Assembly (NCBI GenBank): GCA_905479805.1
Contig: CAJQNY010000018.1
Location: 1-35,348, forward strand
Source: an uncultured Arenicella sp.
GTDB taxonomy: Bacteria > Pseudomonadota > Gammaproteobacteria > Arenicellales > Arenicellaceae
Reading direction: 5' to 3'
DNA: 35,348 bases
The position numbers and the translations under genes were made by a program. The notes below the pieces were generated by a model. That model ran no database searches. It was not told the origin of the DNA and saw only the letters and a program-made list of their open reading frames with translations. The number at the start of each line of letters is the position of its first letter. Within the stretch, counting starts at the first letter, position 1. Positions 10,615-22,326 of the stretch are shown here, piece by piece.

Positions 10615-12156
10615 ATGACAACGCAATTGAACCCATCTGAAATCAGCAACCTGATCAAAGACCGGATTAAGAACTTTGAAGCATCAGCTGAATCACGTAC
10701 CGAAGGTACTGTTGTGAGCCTAACTGATGGTATCGCACGTATTCACGGCTTGACTGAGGCGATGCAAGGCGAAATGCTGGAATTTCCAGGTGATACTTTT
10801 GGTTTGGCGCTCAACTTAGAGCAAGATTCCGTTGGTGCCGTGGTCTTAGGTAACTATAAGCATATTTCTGAAGGCGATACGGTTAAATGTACGGGACGTA
10901 TCTTGGAAGTGCCTGTAGGTCCTGCACTCTTGGGTCGTGTTGTTGATACCTTGGGGCAACCCATCGATGGCAAAGGTGCGATAGAGACGACTGAGACTTC
11001 ACCTATTGAAAAAGTTGCTCCTGGCGTAATTGAACGTCAAGGTGTTGACCAGCCTTTAGAAACTGGTTTTAAATCAATTGATGCAATGGTACCCATTGGT
11101 CGAGGCCAGCGTGAATTGATTATTGGCGATCGCCAAACAGGTAAAACGGCTGTAGCAATTGACGCCATCATTAATCAGAAAGGCAATGGTGTTAAGTGTA
11201 TCTATGTGGCCGTGGGTCAAAAAGCATCTTCAGTTGCATCGGTAGTACGCAAGCTTGAAGAGCATGATGCAATGAATTACACCACAATTGTGGCCGCCAA
11301 CGCGTCCGATTCAGCGGCTCTTCAGTATTTAGCACCGTATGCCGGTTGCTCAATGGGTGAGTACTTTCGTGATAACGGCGAAGATGCTTTGATAGTCTAT
11401 GACGATTTGTCAAAGCAAGCAGTAGCCTATCGTGAAGTATCGCTGCTACTGCGTCGACCTCCAGGTCGTGAAGCTTATCCTGGAGATGTATTCTATTTGC
11501 ACTCGAGATTGCTTGAACGTTCTTCAAGAATTAATGAGGCAGAAGTAGAGAGGTTGACAGGCGTGAAAGGTAAGACTGGGTCACTGACTGCGTTGCCTAT
11601 TATCGAAACGCAAGCCGGTGATGTATCAGCGTTCGTTCCTACTAATGTGATTTCGATTACAGACGGTCAAATATTCATGGAAACGGATTTATTCAACTCG
11701 GGTATTCGTCCTCCAGTAGACCCTGGTTTGTCGGTGTCTCGTGTTGGTGGTGCTGCGCAAACTAACATCATTAAAAAATTGGGTGGTGGTATTCGACTAG
11801 CGTTAGCTCAGTATCGCGAACTTGCCGCATTCTCACAATTTGCATCCGATTTAGACGAAGCCACTCAAGCACAACTTGCTCGAGGTGAGCGTGTAACTGA
11901 GTTGATGAAGCAAGCTCAGTACGCGCCAATGTCTACAGCGCAAATAGCACTTTCATTGTTCGCAGCAAACGAGGGCTATTTCGATGACGTAGATAAAGAG
12001 CAAGTGGTGGCATGTGAATCAGCAATGCAAGCGCACGTTAAAGGTAACTTCGGGGATTTAATAGATAGCATAAATGCTAAGCCGAAATTGACTGATGAAG
12101 TTGTAGAAAGCCTGCATGCCGCATTGAAAGATTTCAAAGCAAACGGTTCCTTTTAG
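10615..12156 (+). CDS. atpA: F0F1 ATP synthase subunit alpha
   Basis: [33 protein letters not shown]-loop, [19 protein letters not shown]-like signature. Confidence 0.99.
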   Translation: MTTQLNPSEISNLIKDRIKNFEASAESRTEGTVVSLTDGIARIHGLTEAMQGEMLEFPGDTFGLALNLEQDSVGAVVLGNYKHISEGDTVKCTGRILEVPVGPALLGRVVDTLGQPIDGKGAIETTETSPIEKVAPGVIERQGVDQPLETGFKSIDAMVPIGRGQRELIIGDRQTGKTAVAIDAIINQKGNGVKCIYVAVGQKASSVASVVRKLEEHDAMNYTTIVAANASDSAALQYLAPYAGCSMGEYFRDNGEDALIVYDDLSKQAVAYREVSLLLRRPPGREAYPGDVFYLHSRLLERSSRINEAEVERLTGVKGKTGSLTALPIIETQAGDVSAFVPTNVISITDGQIFMETDLFNSGIRPPVDPGLSVSRVGGAAQTNIIKKLGGGIRLALAQYRELAAFSQFASDLDEATQAQLARGERVTELMKQAQYAPMSTAQIALSLFAANEGYFDDVDKEQVVACESAMQAHVKGNFGDLIDSINAKPKLTDEVVESLHAALKDFKANGSF

Positions 12157-12163
12157 TCGCGAT

Positions 12164-12194
12164 ACTTGCTATGCAAGTGGGCGGCTAGCCGCCC
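12164..12194 (+). other. Two directly abutting hairpins in the atpA-atpG spacer
   Basis: ACTTGC-TAT-GCAAGT (12164-12178), followed without gap by the palindrome GGGCGGC-TA-GCCGCCC (12179-12194); no following T-run. Confidence 0.85.
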
Positions 12195-12245
12195 CGTGTT
12201 GAAGACTCTATGCATAATTAATTAGTAGGATAAACGAGATAAGAA

Positions 12246-13112
12246 ATGGCAGTCGGAAAAGAAATTCGCGATCAGATTTCCAGCGTAAAAAGTACGCAGA
12301 AAATCACCAAAGCCATGGAAATGGTGGCGGCGAGTAAGATGCGCAAAGCGCAGGATCGTATGTTAGCGGCTCGACCTTATGCTGAAAAGATTAGGTCCGT
12401 TGTCGCGCATATATCGCGAGCTAATTTAGAATATAAACACCCTTTCACATTGGAACGGGACGTCAAGCGTGTTGGTTATGTTGTCGTAAGCTCTGATCGA
12501 GGTTTATGCGGCGGCCTTAATATGAATGTTTTTCGCAAGACTATGACTGATATGGTCGAGTGGGACGAAAAGAATGTAGAGATAGACATAGCGACTATAG
12601 GATCCAAAGCGCTAGCCTATTTTCGACGCGCTGGTGGCAAGGTGGTTTCTGAAGCATCACATTATGGGGATAAACCGAATTTAAGCGATTTGTTAGGTGC
12701 AATAACATCAATGTTGAGCGCCTATGAAGAAGGTAAAATTGATCGCTTGTTTTTGGTCTCAAATGAGTTTGTTAACACAATGACCCAATCAGCTCGATCA
12801 TTGCAATTATTGCCGATTGCTGCTGATGCCGACCAGGCAGCAGAAGTTCCTGCTTTGTTCGATTACATCTATGAGCCAGAAGCCAAACCAATCTTAGATA
12901 CCGTGTTAAAACGTTACATTGAGTCTCAGGTTTATCAATCAGTGGTCGAGAATGTTGCCTGTGAACAATCAGCGCGAATGGTAGCAATGAAGTCGGCAAG
13001 TGATAATGCTGGGGATCTTATTGGTGAGTTAGAGCTGGTTTACAACAAAGCAAGACAGTCTGCGATTACCCAAGAGATATCTGAAATTGTAAGTGGTGCA
13101 GCGGCTGTATAG
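12246..13112 (+). CDS. atpG: F0F1 ATP synthase subunit gamma
   Basis: [47 protein letters not shown]-terminal [20 protein letters not shown]. Confidence 0.98.
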   Translation: MAVGKEIRDQISSVKSTQKITKAMEMVAASKMRKAQDRMLAARPYAEKIRSVVAHISRANLEYKHPFTLERDVKRVGYVVVSSDRGLCGGLNMNVFRKTMTDMVEWDEKNVEIDIATIGSKALAYFRRAGGKVVSEASHYGDKPNLSDLLGAITSMLSAYEEGKIDRLFLVSNEFVNTMTQSARSLQLLPIAADADQAAEVPALFDYIYEPEAKPILDTVLKRYIESQVYQSVVENVACEQSARMVAMKSASDNAGDLIGELELVYNKARQSAITQEISEIVSGAAAV

Positions 13113-13204
13113 TGTCTTTGAGCGATTAGTCAAATAACTGTCTAGGGCTTTAAGGTAGCTGTTCTAAAGTTAAGTATTTTAAAAAATTTAAATTTGAGTT
13201 TTAA

Positions 13205-14596
<1,392 letters not shown>

Positions 14597-14652
14597 GCCG
14601 AAAGGAAATATTTTCTTTTAGGTTATAGAGTGTTGATGATTAGGTAATATAA

Positions 14653-15069
14653 ATGAGTACGATGCAAGTTGAAGTTGTTAGTGCAGAGCATGAGATATTT
14701 TCAGGCGAGGCGACTATGCTTATAGCAACAGCAGGTTCTGGTGAACTGGGTATTTACCCACAACACACACCATTGCTAACTAATCTTAAGGCTGGTGACG
14801 TACGTATCCAGACAGAAGATGGTGAAGAGCAAGTTATCTATGTGTCAGGAGGGATATTGGAAGTTACTCCAAAAAAGGTAACCGTTCTTTCTGATACCGC
14901 CATACGTGCTGATGATCTTGACGAAGCTGTCGCCTTAGAAGCTCAACGTAAAGCTGAACAAGCTATGAAAGATACCAGTGCCGACATTAATTATGCACAA
15001 GCGAAAGCTGATTTGGCTCGAGCGGCGGCACAACTGCAAGCATTGAAGAAAATGAAAAAGCTACGTTAG
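14653..15069 (+). CDS. atpC: F0F1 ATP synthase subunit epsilon
   Basis: [40 protein letters not shown]. Confidence 0.97.
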   Translation: MSTMQVEVVSAEHEIFSGEATMLIATAGSGELGIYPQHTPLLTNLKAGDVRIQTEDGEEQVIYVSGGILEVTPKKVTVLSDTAIRADDLDEAVALEAQRKAEQAMKDTSADINYAQAKADLARAAAQLQALKKMKKLR

Positions 15070-15093
15070 TTATTTCATCTTTAGAAATTTGCT

Positions 15094-15128
15094 AAAGCCT
15101 GTGTTTCTTTTAGATCACAGGCTTTTTT
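15094..15128 (+). terminator. Rho-independent terminator of the atp operon
   Basis: Perfect 10-bp stem AAAGCCTGTG (15094-15103) / CACAGGCTTT (15116-15125), then T-run. Confidence 0.85.
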
Positions 15129-15209
15129 GCTTTTAACAGAAGTTTTCTTAACGTTGCTCATTTTGGTATAAAATGCTTGGTATAGAAACTAACTATTGAG
15201 GACATCATC

Positions 15210-15797
15210 ATGGGTACGGGTACTGTTTTACTAATTATATTTGTTGGCATCATTCTTTTTGGTGTCGGGATGTACAATCGCTTAGTGGCAGGTCGAAATG
15301 GTTACAAGAACGCTTTCGCACAGATTGATGTACAACTGACACGTCGACATGACCTTATTCCGAATTTGGTTGAAACTGCAAAAGCATACATGGCGCATGA
15401 AAAAGACACTTTAGAAGCTGTTATTAATGCACGAAACTCAGCAGTAGCGGGTTTGAACACGGCCAAAGCAGACCCAAGCAACCCCGAAGCCATGAAAGAG
15501 TTGGGTAAAGCCGAGCAAGGTCTTAGCGGCGCTCTTGGGCGACTATTTGCGTTATCTGAGTCATACCCAGATTTGAAGGCCAATGAGAATATGATGCAAT
15601 TATCCGAAGAGCTCACGACCACTGAGAACAAAGTATCATTTGCTAGACAAGCGTTTAATGATGCGGTGATGATGTATAACAATATGTGCGAATCATTTCC
15701 AAACAACTTTATCGCCGGTTGGTTTCAATTTAAAACGGCCGAACTATTAGAAATTGAAGAAGAAGCTATGAAGCAAGTTCCTAAGGTTGATTTCTAG
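15210..15797 (+). CDS. LemA family protein
   Basis: NRLVAGRNGYKNAFAQIDVQLTRRHDLIPNLVETAKAYMAHEKDTLEAVINARNSA; FARQAFNDAVMMYNN. Confidence 0.96.
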   Translation: MGTGTVLLIIFVGIILFGVGMYNRLVAGRNGYKNAFAQIDVQLTRRHDLIPNLVETAKAYMAHEKDTLEAVINARNSAVAGLNTAKADPSNPEAMKELGKAEQGLSGALGRLFALSESYPDLKANENMMQLSEELTTTENKVSFARQAFNDAVMMYNNMCESFPNNFIAGWFQFKTAELLEIEEEAMKQVPKVDF

Positions 15798-15806
15798 ACT
15801 AAACAG

Positions 15807-17792
15807 ATGAATTTTTTTGAACACCAGGAGAATGCACGAAAGCAGTCTCGTTGGATCATAATCGCGTTTATCGGGGTTGCATTACTAATAGTGTTGGCAG
15901 TTGATGTGCTTGTTCTGCTAATGTTTTCCCTCCAGGCGCCTCTTAGCTCGGGAGTATCCGCAATTACCCATACAGGAATAGCAGGAGTACTTTCTCCTGA
16001 TATTTTGGTAGCTAATTCTTCCATGTTGCTTGGGTCTAGTGCAGTAACTGGAGGTGTTATTGGGTTGGCTAGTTTGGGAAAAATAGCTAGTCTTCGCAGT
16101 GGCGGTGGAAAGGTAGCGCGCGATATGGGCGGAGTAATGGTTACGCCTGACACTAAAGATCCGCTAAGGAGAAGGCTCTATAACGTGGTGGAAGAAATAG
16201 CACTGGCTTCGGGGACGCCCGTGCCAGAAGTATTTGTGATGGAGAACGAACCGGGTATTAATGCCTTTGCTGCGGGTTATTCACCAGCTGATGCGGCAAT
16301 CGCAGTGACACAAGGCACATTGGAAAAATTAAATCGGAGTGAACTTCAAGGAGTAATAGCGCACGAGTTTAGTCATGTTTTCAATGGTGACATGAGAATT
16401 AACATCCGCATGATGGGCATTATTTTTGGAATTATGGTGCTTGCCATCTTGGGTCGAAAGTTTCTTTATAGCAGTCGCTATAGGATGTCATCGTCAAGAG
16501 ATAATAATGGTTCGGTCATTGTGGTGATAGGTTTGGCTCTTACTACTATTGGATACATAGGACTATTTTTTGCTCGATGGATGAAGTCTGCACTATCAAG
16601 GCAAAGAGAATATTTGGCGGATGCTTCGGCGGTACAATTCACCCGTGACCCAGATGGAATAGCTGGAGCACTCAAAAAAATAGCAGCCTACAATCATTCT
16701 TCTTACCTCAAAAGTGATTCAGAGGAAGTTAGCCACATGCTGTTTGGCAGTGGGTATCGTTCTCTCATGTTTGCGACTCATCCTCCTCTATCTACACGTA
16801 TATCCCGTATAGAAAAACATTTTGATGAAGGCGAAATTGAGAAGTTAGCAAAGAAACTCAAAGCCCAAGAACAGCGCCGTCATATTCAAGCGGAATTAGC
16901 GGAGAAAGAACAAGCGAATAAAATTAATGCAAAGAATAAGGCTGGTATGTTCGATATCAATTCGATGATCGAGAATATAGGCAGTCCCGAAATTGAACGT
17001 ATTTTGGCCGCGGCTCTTTTTGCGGAAGATATTCCGCAAGAGTTAAGCGATGCCGCGCACAGTCTAGAGTGGGCGCCTGAAGTTTTACTTTATTGTTTAC
17101 TGGATGATGACCCGAGTTTAAGAGAAAAGCAGCAACTTATAGTTGTTCAGCAAATGGGTGATATCAGCGAACGCAAATTGACGCATCTAATTAACGCAAA
17201 TAAACCAGTAGTTGCTGAACAAAGATTACCGCTCTTGGAGATTAGTTTTCCGACTCTAAAGCGTCGACCGATTGCCGATATCGAACGAATACTGAAAACG
17301 ATAGATCTCATGGTAATTGTAGACAATAGGGTTGATGCGTTTGAATATCTACTGTCACGTATGATACGGAACTACCTTCGAGAGGCGAAAAACCCGAGCC
17401 GTTCACGATTGCATGGACGCAAGAAATTGCAAGATTGCGCTCAGGAATTATCATTAGTGGTTTCGATTATTGCGTCCCATGGACAACAAACGGGCGACGC
17501 CTCAGATTTACAACATGCGCAAAAAGCATTTAGAGCGGGAATGGCATCGGTAGATATCAATCATACTAATTTAACGTTTAGTGATGATTGGCAAAAACAG
17601 TTAGATAAAGCGTTGGTTATACTTGATCAACTAAAACCTCAGGAAAAGAGTAAGGTAATTCAAGCTTTATCCATTACCGTTTTGGATGATGAAAAAGTGG
17701 TGACTGCAGAGCATGAAATGCTGCGAGCTATTTGCAGCCTGATTCATGTTCCGCTGCCGATATTAAAGTCGGCAGAGAGAGTTAATGGGTAA
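15807..17792 (+). CDS. M48 family metallopeptidase with N-terminal TM segments and a roughly 300-aa C-terminal extension
   Basis: HEFSH zinc motif (GVIAHEFSHVFNGDMRINIRMMG), REYLADASAVQFTRDP downstream Glu motif, FATHPPLSTRI; extra region after about residue 350. Confidence 0.93.
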   Translation: MNFFEHQENARKQSRWIIIAFIGVALLIVLAVDVLVLLMFSLQAPLSSGVSAITHTGIAGVLSPDILVANSSMLLGSSAVTGGVIGLASLGKIASLRSGGGKVARDMGGVMVTPDTKDPLRRRLYNVVEEIALASGTPVPEVFVMENEPGINAFAAGYSPADAAIAVTQGTLEKLNRSELQGVIAHEFSHVFNGDMRINIRMMGIIFGIMVLAILGRKFLYSSRYRMSSSRDNNGSVIVVIGLALTTIGYIGLFFARWMKSALSRQREYLADASAVQFTRDPDGIAGALKKIAAYNHSSYLKSDSEEVSHMLFGSGYRSLMFATHPPLSTRISRIEKHFDEGEIEKLAKKLKAQEQRRHIQAELAEKEQANKINAKNKAGMFDINSMIENIGSPEIERILAAALFAEDIPQELSDAAHSLEWAPEVLLYCLLDDDPSLREKQQLIVVQQMGDISERKLTHLINANKPVVAEQRLPLLEISFPTLKRRPIADIERILKTIDLMVIVDNRVDAFEYLLSRMIRNYLREAKNPSRSRLHGRKKLQDCAQELSLVVSIIASHGQQTGDASDLQHAQKAFRAGMASVDINHTNLTFSDDWQKQLDKALVILDQLKPQEKSKVIQALSITVLDDEKVVTAEHEMLRAICSLIHVPLPILKSAERVNG

Positions 17793-18001
17793 AACTACGT
17801 AATTAAGTGATTTGCTCTATTAATGAGCCTATCGCATAATGTAATAAGGGAATGACAATTAAATGGATTTGGGCTGTCTCTATTGAGGCCTTAGATAAAG
17901 AAGTATTTGATAGTAAGTAGTATCGGTAAGTTAGCCTGTTTCAGTTTTAACTTATTTCAGGTTGGCTAAATAAAATAATAATTTCAACTGGAGAACTTAA
18001 T

Positions 18002-18331
18002 ATGAATATGTCGCAAATTGGTCGTTACTTGTTTTTAGCAGGTGTTTTACTGTCGGTCGTCACTGGTCTTGCAGGAAACTTAGGCATACCAAATCTAGGC
18101 TTAATTTTAGTGGTGTTGGGTGCGATTGTCGGATTTCTAAATGTAAGTGGTGCTGAATCAAGAACTTTCTTGATTGCTGGTATCGCATTTTTAGCAACAG
18201 CTGGTGCGTTAAATGGTATACCAGCGTTAGGTGATAGCATTGCTGGAATTGCTGCAAACCTTTCAGCATTTGCTTCACCTGCAGTACTTATTGTGGCGCT
18301 GAAATCTTTGATGTCTACAGTTGGTGATTAG
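18002..18331 (+). CDS. Small hydrophobic membrane protein of unknown function
   Basis: 109 aa, about four hydrophobic stretches (LFLAGVLLSVVTGLAG, LGLILVVLGAIVGFL, TFLIAGIAFLATAGAL, ASPAVLIVALKSLM). Own intergenic leader and terminator. Confidence 0.8.
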   Translation: MNMSQIGRYLFLAGVLLSVVTGLAGNLGIPNLGLILVVLGAIVGFLNVSGAESRTFLIAGIAFLATAGALNGIPALGDSIAGIAANLSAFASPAVLIVALKSLMSTVGD

Positions 18332-18353
18332 TAGATAGATTACAGAAAGACTG

Positions 18354-18382
18354 AAACGGCTGCTTTGGCAGCCGTTTTTTTT
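18354..18382 (+). terminator. Rho-independent terminator after the 109-aa membrane protein gene
   Basis: AAACGGCTGC (18354-18363) - TTTG - GCAGCCGTTT (18368-18377) followed by T-run to 18382. Confidence 0.88.
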
Positions 18383-18399
18383 GCATAAACTATAGGCAT

Positions 18400-18424
18400 A
18401 AAAAAGGCCAGCTAACAGCTGGCC
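18400..18424 (-). terminator. Rho-independent terminator of hppA
   Basis: GGCCAGCT (18406-18413) - AAC - AGCTGGCC (18417-18424); A-run at 18400-18405 is a T-run on the minus strand, downstream of hppA. Confidence 0.85.
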
Positions 18425-18467
18425 TCCTCTATCTTCGATTGCTCGAAGAAACGCTATCTCAATCCAC

Positions 18468-20477
18468 TTAACTAAGCAGTGGCGCTATTACCAAGCTGAC
18501 AATAGCCATAACATTAATTAAGATATTCATTGACGGACCTGATGTGTCTTTGAATGGATCTCCAACAGTATCCCCTACCACCACTGCGGCATGAGTATCG
18601 GAACCCTTTCCACCATGGTTGCCGCGTTCAACATACTTCTTTGCGTTGTCCCAGGCACCGCCAGCATTAGCCATGGTAATGGCTAACAATACACAACCTA
18701 GTAGTGCGCCGCCTAGCATTCCGCCAAGTGCTTCTGCGCCAATGCCAAAACCAATAACTGGAGGAGCAGCGACGGCCAGGACACCAGGTAGGATCATCTT
18801 CTTCAAAGCAGCAGTTGTCGCAATATCTACGCATCTTGCGGTATCTGGTTCTGCGGTTCCTTCAAGCAAGCCCGGTATCTCTTTGAACTGACGGCGTACT
18901 TCTTTGATCATATCAAACGCCGCTTCACCCACTGCTTTCATGGTCAAGCTACTAACTAAGAACGGAAAAATACCGCCGATAAACATACCCACGAGAACTT
19001 CTGGATTGTTAATCTCCAAACTAAACCCATCTATGTTCTGCGATACTGTTTCAATAAAAGCAGAGATAATAGCTAAGGCGGCAAGTGCGGCTGCGCCGAT
19101 TGCAAAGCCTTTACCGATAGCTGCAGTGGTATTGCCTACTTCGTCTAAAGAGTCAGTAATTTTTCTTGTTTCTTCACCAAGGCCAGCCATTTCAGCGATC
19201 CCGCCCGCGTTATCTGCTACAGGGCCATAGGCATCAATCGCCATCGTAATTCCTACTGTCGCCAACATGCCAACAGCAGCGATCGCCACTCCATAAAGGC
19301 CTGCGAAATCACTTGAGAAAAAGATGATTGCACAAAGCGTTAGTATTGGAATTACGACAGACTCCATGCCGATCGCAAGACCAGCAATCATAACGGTCGC
19401 GGCACCAGTATCACCCGCAGCAGCAATCGTTCTAATTGGCTTACCCGCAGTGTAATACTCGGTGACGAGTCCGATGACAATTCCGCCGACAGAGCCAATG
19501 ACTACAGACCACCAAACACCAGTGGAGACGCCAAATCTTGCAATTAAGAAATAGGAGGCCACAATAAACAGAACGGATGTGCCTATGGTCGCTGTTCTCA
19601 ACGCTTTCTCTGGAGCTTGACCGCTTAACAGCTTAACTAGAACAATCCCGGCAATAGAACACAACAAACCCAGTGATGATAGCGCTAACGGTAATCCCAT
19701 CAATGCTTGTTGATTACCGCCAAGTTGGGTCAGCATAACGGCACTTAAAGTAGAGGCAATGGCGATTGTTGCAATCATAGAGCCAACGTAAGATTCGAAA
19801 ATATCTGAGCCCATTCCCGCGACATCGCCAACGTTATCGCCGACATTATCAGCTATCACTGCGGGGTTGCGAGGGTCGTCTTCTGGAATACCTGCTTCGA
19901 CTTTACCGACAAGATCAGCGCCGACGTCGGCACTTTTAGTGAAGATACCGCCACCTACACGTGAAAATAAGGCAACAACTGAACCACCCATACCAAATCC
20001 GTGAATGGTATGAACGGTATGTGGATCACCTCCGTAAATATAATAAAGCGTTCCTAAACCGAGTAGGCCCATTGACGCGACGGTGAGGCCCATGACTGAG
20101 CCACCATAGAAAGCAACAGTGAGTGCATCCGATGCGCCTTTTTCATGTGCGGCCATGGTGGTTCTAGTATTAGCCTTAGTTGCGGTAAACATACCGACGT
20201 AGCCAGCAAACGCAGAGCAGAAAGCGCCGAGAAGAAAGGCATACATGGTGTTTAACCCAAGATCGGATAGTCCGATCAAGATGGCAAGCACGGCTAAAAA
20301 CGCCAACATGATTGTATATTCGCGACGCATAAATGCCATCGCCCCGATGTGTATCTGATTGCCGATGCTCGCTACTTTGTCATTGCTGACGCCACGCTTT
20401 GCAATCACTGCGTAAATAAGAAACGCAATGGCAAGACCTAAAGCCCCTAATAAAATGGGCACTGCTAGTAAAGACAT
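18468..20477 (-). CDS. hppA: Membrane-bound ion-translocating inorganic pyrophosphatase (mPPase), K+-dependent signature
   Basis: [42 protein letters not shown]-type PPi-binding motif, [40 protein letters not shown] at 20477 is preceded by GGAGGA on the minus strand; the listed ORF extends upstream to 20519. Confidence 0.97.
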   Translation of the reverse strand: MSLLAVPILLGALGLAIAFLIYAVIAKRGVSNDKVASIGNQIHIGAMAFMRREYTIMLAFLAVLAILIGLSDLGLNTMYAFLLGAFCSAFAGYVGMFTATKANTRTTMAAHEKGASDALTVAFYGGSVMGLTVASMGLLGLGTLYYIYGGDPHTVHTIHGFGMGGSVVALFSRVGGGIFTKSADVGADLVGKVEAGIPEDDPRNPAVIADNVGDNVGDVAGMGSDIFESYVGSMIATIAIASTLSAVMLTQLGGNQQALMGLPLALSSLGLLCSIAGIVLVKLLSGQAPEKALRTATIGTSVLFIVASYFLIARFGVSTGVWWSVVIGSVGGIVIGLVTEYYTAGKPIRTIAAAGDTGAATVMIAGLAIGMESVVIPILTLCAIIFFSSDFAGLYGVAIAAVGMLATVGITMAIDAYGPVADNAGGIAEMAGLGEETRKITDSLDEVGNTTAAIGKGFAIGAAALAALAIISAFIETVSQNIDGFSLEINNPEVLVGMFIGGIFPFLVSSLTMKAVGEAAFDMIKEVRRQFKEIPGLLEGTAEPDTARCVDIATTAALKKMILPGVLAVAAPPVIGFGIGAEALGGMLGGALLGCVLLAITMANAGGAWDNAKKYVERGNHGGKGSDTHAAVVVGDTVGDPFKDTSGPSMNILINVMAIVSLVIAPLLS

Positions 20478-20748
20478 TTGTTGTCCTCCGGTGAATTTAT
20501 CCACCCCGTAGATAATCAAACGGTCTAATCTCTATGGTCTTCTAAGCCACCAACCGCTGGACTACAGTGATTTTTGGATGATTATAATCAATCGAAGAAG
20601 CAAATTAGAGCCCTAGTATGAGCAGCTCATTTATTGGTACATAGAACATGTGCCAAATAATAAAGTTGTAGGTCTGACCTCGTGGGAAATAAAGAAAATA
20701 AAATTATAGTTTTAATAGTATTGCAGCTGTTTCCAGCAGCTGAATCAG

Positions 20749-20754
20749 TATAAT
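20749..20754 (+). promoter_or_regulatory. Candidate -10 element for ppa
   Basis: TATAAT at 20749-20754, about 40 nt upstream of the ppa ATG; no clear -35 at normal spacing. Confidence 0.4.
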
Positions 20755-20794
20755 ACAGCCAATTTTCCAAGACCAATTTTTCGGAGCAATTCCA

Positions 20795-21328
20795 ATGTCT
20801 TTAAACAATGTAGGCCCAGGCAGTTCACTGCCTGATGATATCAATGTCATCATTGAAATCCCTCGTTATGGTGACCCCATTAAATATGAAGTAGATAAAG
20901 AAACTGGTGCAATGTTTGTAGATCGTTTTATGTCTACCGCAATGCATTACCCCTGCAACTATGGGTATGTGCCACAAACCCTATCTGATGATGGTGACCC
21001 GGTTGATGTATTAGTACTAGCGCCGTTTCCACTGGTAACAGGTTCAGTAGTGCGCTGCAGACCTATTGGAGTCTTGCAAATGGAAGATGAGGCCGGTGAA
21101 GATGCCAAGATATTAGCCGTTCCTATCGAAAAGCTAACTAAGTTCTACAATAATGTGTCTACTTTTAGAGACGTCCAGCAAGAAATGTTAGACAAAATTG
21201 CTCACTTTTTTGAGCACTATAAAGACTTAGAACAGGGAAAATGGGTAAAGGTCAGAGGGTGGGCTGGAAAAGATGAAGCTCGCCAAGAAATACTTGATAG
21301 CGCTGAACGATATAATACACAAGCCTAA
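20795..21328 (+). CDS. ppa: Soluble family I inorganic pyrophosphatase
   Basis: [58 protein letters not shown]. Confidence 0.98.
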   Translation: MSLNNVGPGSSLPDDINVIIEIPRYGDPIKYEVDKETGAMFVDRFMSTAMHYPCNYGYVPQTLSDDGDPVDVLVLAPFPLVTGSVVRCRPIGVLQMEDEAGEDAKILAVPIEKLTKFYNNVSTFRDVQQEMLDKIAHFFEHYKDLEQGKWVKVRGWAGKDEARQEILDSAERYNTQA

Positions 21329-21338
21329 TATCAGATTG

Positions 21339-21374
21339 CATCTAGTAGGCGTTCAATAGACCGCCTATTAGATG
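21339..21374. terminator. Candidate shared hairpin terminator between convergent ppa and xerC
   Basis: CATCTAGTAGGCG (21339-21351) / CGCCTATTAGATG (21362-21374): 13-bp stem with one G-T pair, 10-nt loop. T-tracts on both sides are weak. Confidence 0.6.
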
Positions 21375-21388
21375 TTTATCCTTAAAGA

Positions 21389-22288
21389 CTACTTTTTCTT
21401 AGCTCGCGGGTGTGCGTCATCGTAAACCTGAGCCAAATGCTGAAAATCTAAATGTGTGTATATCTGAGTGGTGCTGATATTTGCGTGGCCAAGCAACTCC
21501 TGTACCGCACGTAATTCACCACTTGATTCTAATAGATGGCTAGCGAAAGAATGGCGTAACATATGCGGACTAACAGGGATTTCTATGCCTTGTTTGCGTG
21601 CCCAATACTTTACACGTTGCTGAATGGTTCTTGGACTAATTCTTTTACCGTGTTTACTCACAAAAACGGCTTCATAGTCTTTTAAGTTGAAATTGTTACG
21701 CTGTAATAGCCAGTCCCTCAGAGCTTGATCAGCCAACCTGCCTATGGGTAAGTTTCTGACCTTATTCCCCTTACCAGTAACTTGGACTAAACGCTCAGAC
21801 AAACTAAGATCATTTAAATTAAGGTTACATAACTCAGCGAGCCGCATGCCGGATGAATAAAACAGCTCCATTACGGCTTTGTCTCGATAGCTTAGTGGGT
21901 CGTTGACATTGATCTCTATTAAGGCCGCAACTTGGTCAACGCTGAGTGTTTTGGGCAGGCGTTTTTCTGGTTTAGGTGCTCTAACATCATCGAATGGGTT
22001 GTTTGTGAGTATGTCGTTTTGGATCAAGTATTGACACAGCCCGCGCCCGGCGGATAGACAGCGCTGGATACTCTTCGCATTTAGACCAGTGGAATGAAGC
22101 TTGGCGGAAAACTGTCTTACTTTATGGTTACTTAATCCGTCCCAGAGAAGTAATCCAGTTTCGTCGGCATAAGCGACTAATTTTAATATGTCACGCCGGT
22201 AGGCTATAAGAGTGTGTTGAGAGAGTCGCCGTTCCACCTCCAATTTAACAAGATAGGAATCTATGTTGTCAAAAATGGGTGAGGCCAT
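21389..22288 (-). CDS. xerC: Tyrosine recombinase XerC
   Basis: MELFYSSGMRLAELCNLNLNDL, SPHMLRHSFASHLLESSGELRAVQELLGHANISTTQIYTHLDF. ATG at 22288 (MASPIFDNID) avoids overlap with the upstream gene; the ORF extends to 22357. Confidence 0.96.
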   Translation of the reverse strand: MASPIFDNIDSYLVKLEVERRLSQHTLIAYRRDILKLVAYADETGLLLWDGLSNHKVRQFSAKLHSTGLNAKSIQRCLSAGRGLCQYLIQNDILTNNPFDDVRAPKPEKRLPKTLSVDQVAALIEINVNDPLSYRDKAVMELFYSSGMRLAELCNLNLNDLSLSERLVQVTGKGNKVRNLPIGRLADQALRDWLLQRNNFNLKDYEAVFVSKHGKRISPRTIQQRVKYWARKQGIEIPVSPHMLRHSFASHLLESSGELRAVQELLGHANISTTQIYTHLDFQHLAQVYDDAHPRAKKK

Positions 22289-22326
22289 GGTCTGTTTCGA
22301 TTTGATGTTGCGGTTTAGGGAAAACT

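Noticed and set aside
18619-19230. Plus-strand ORFs (90 and 108 aa) inside hppA
   Set aside because: Antisense shadow of a conserved membrane protein; Ala/Pro/Ser-rich composition is typical of such overlaps.
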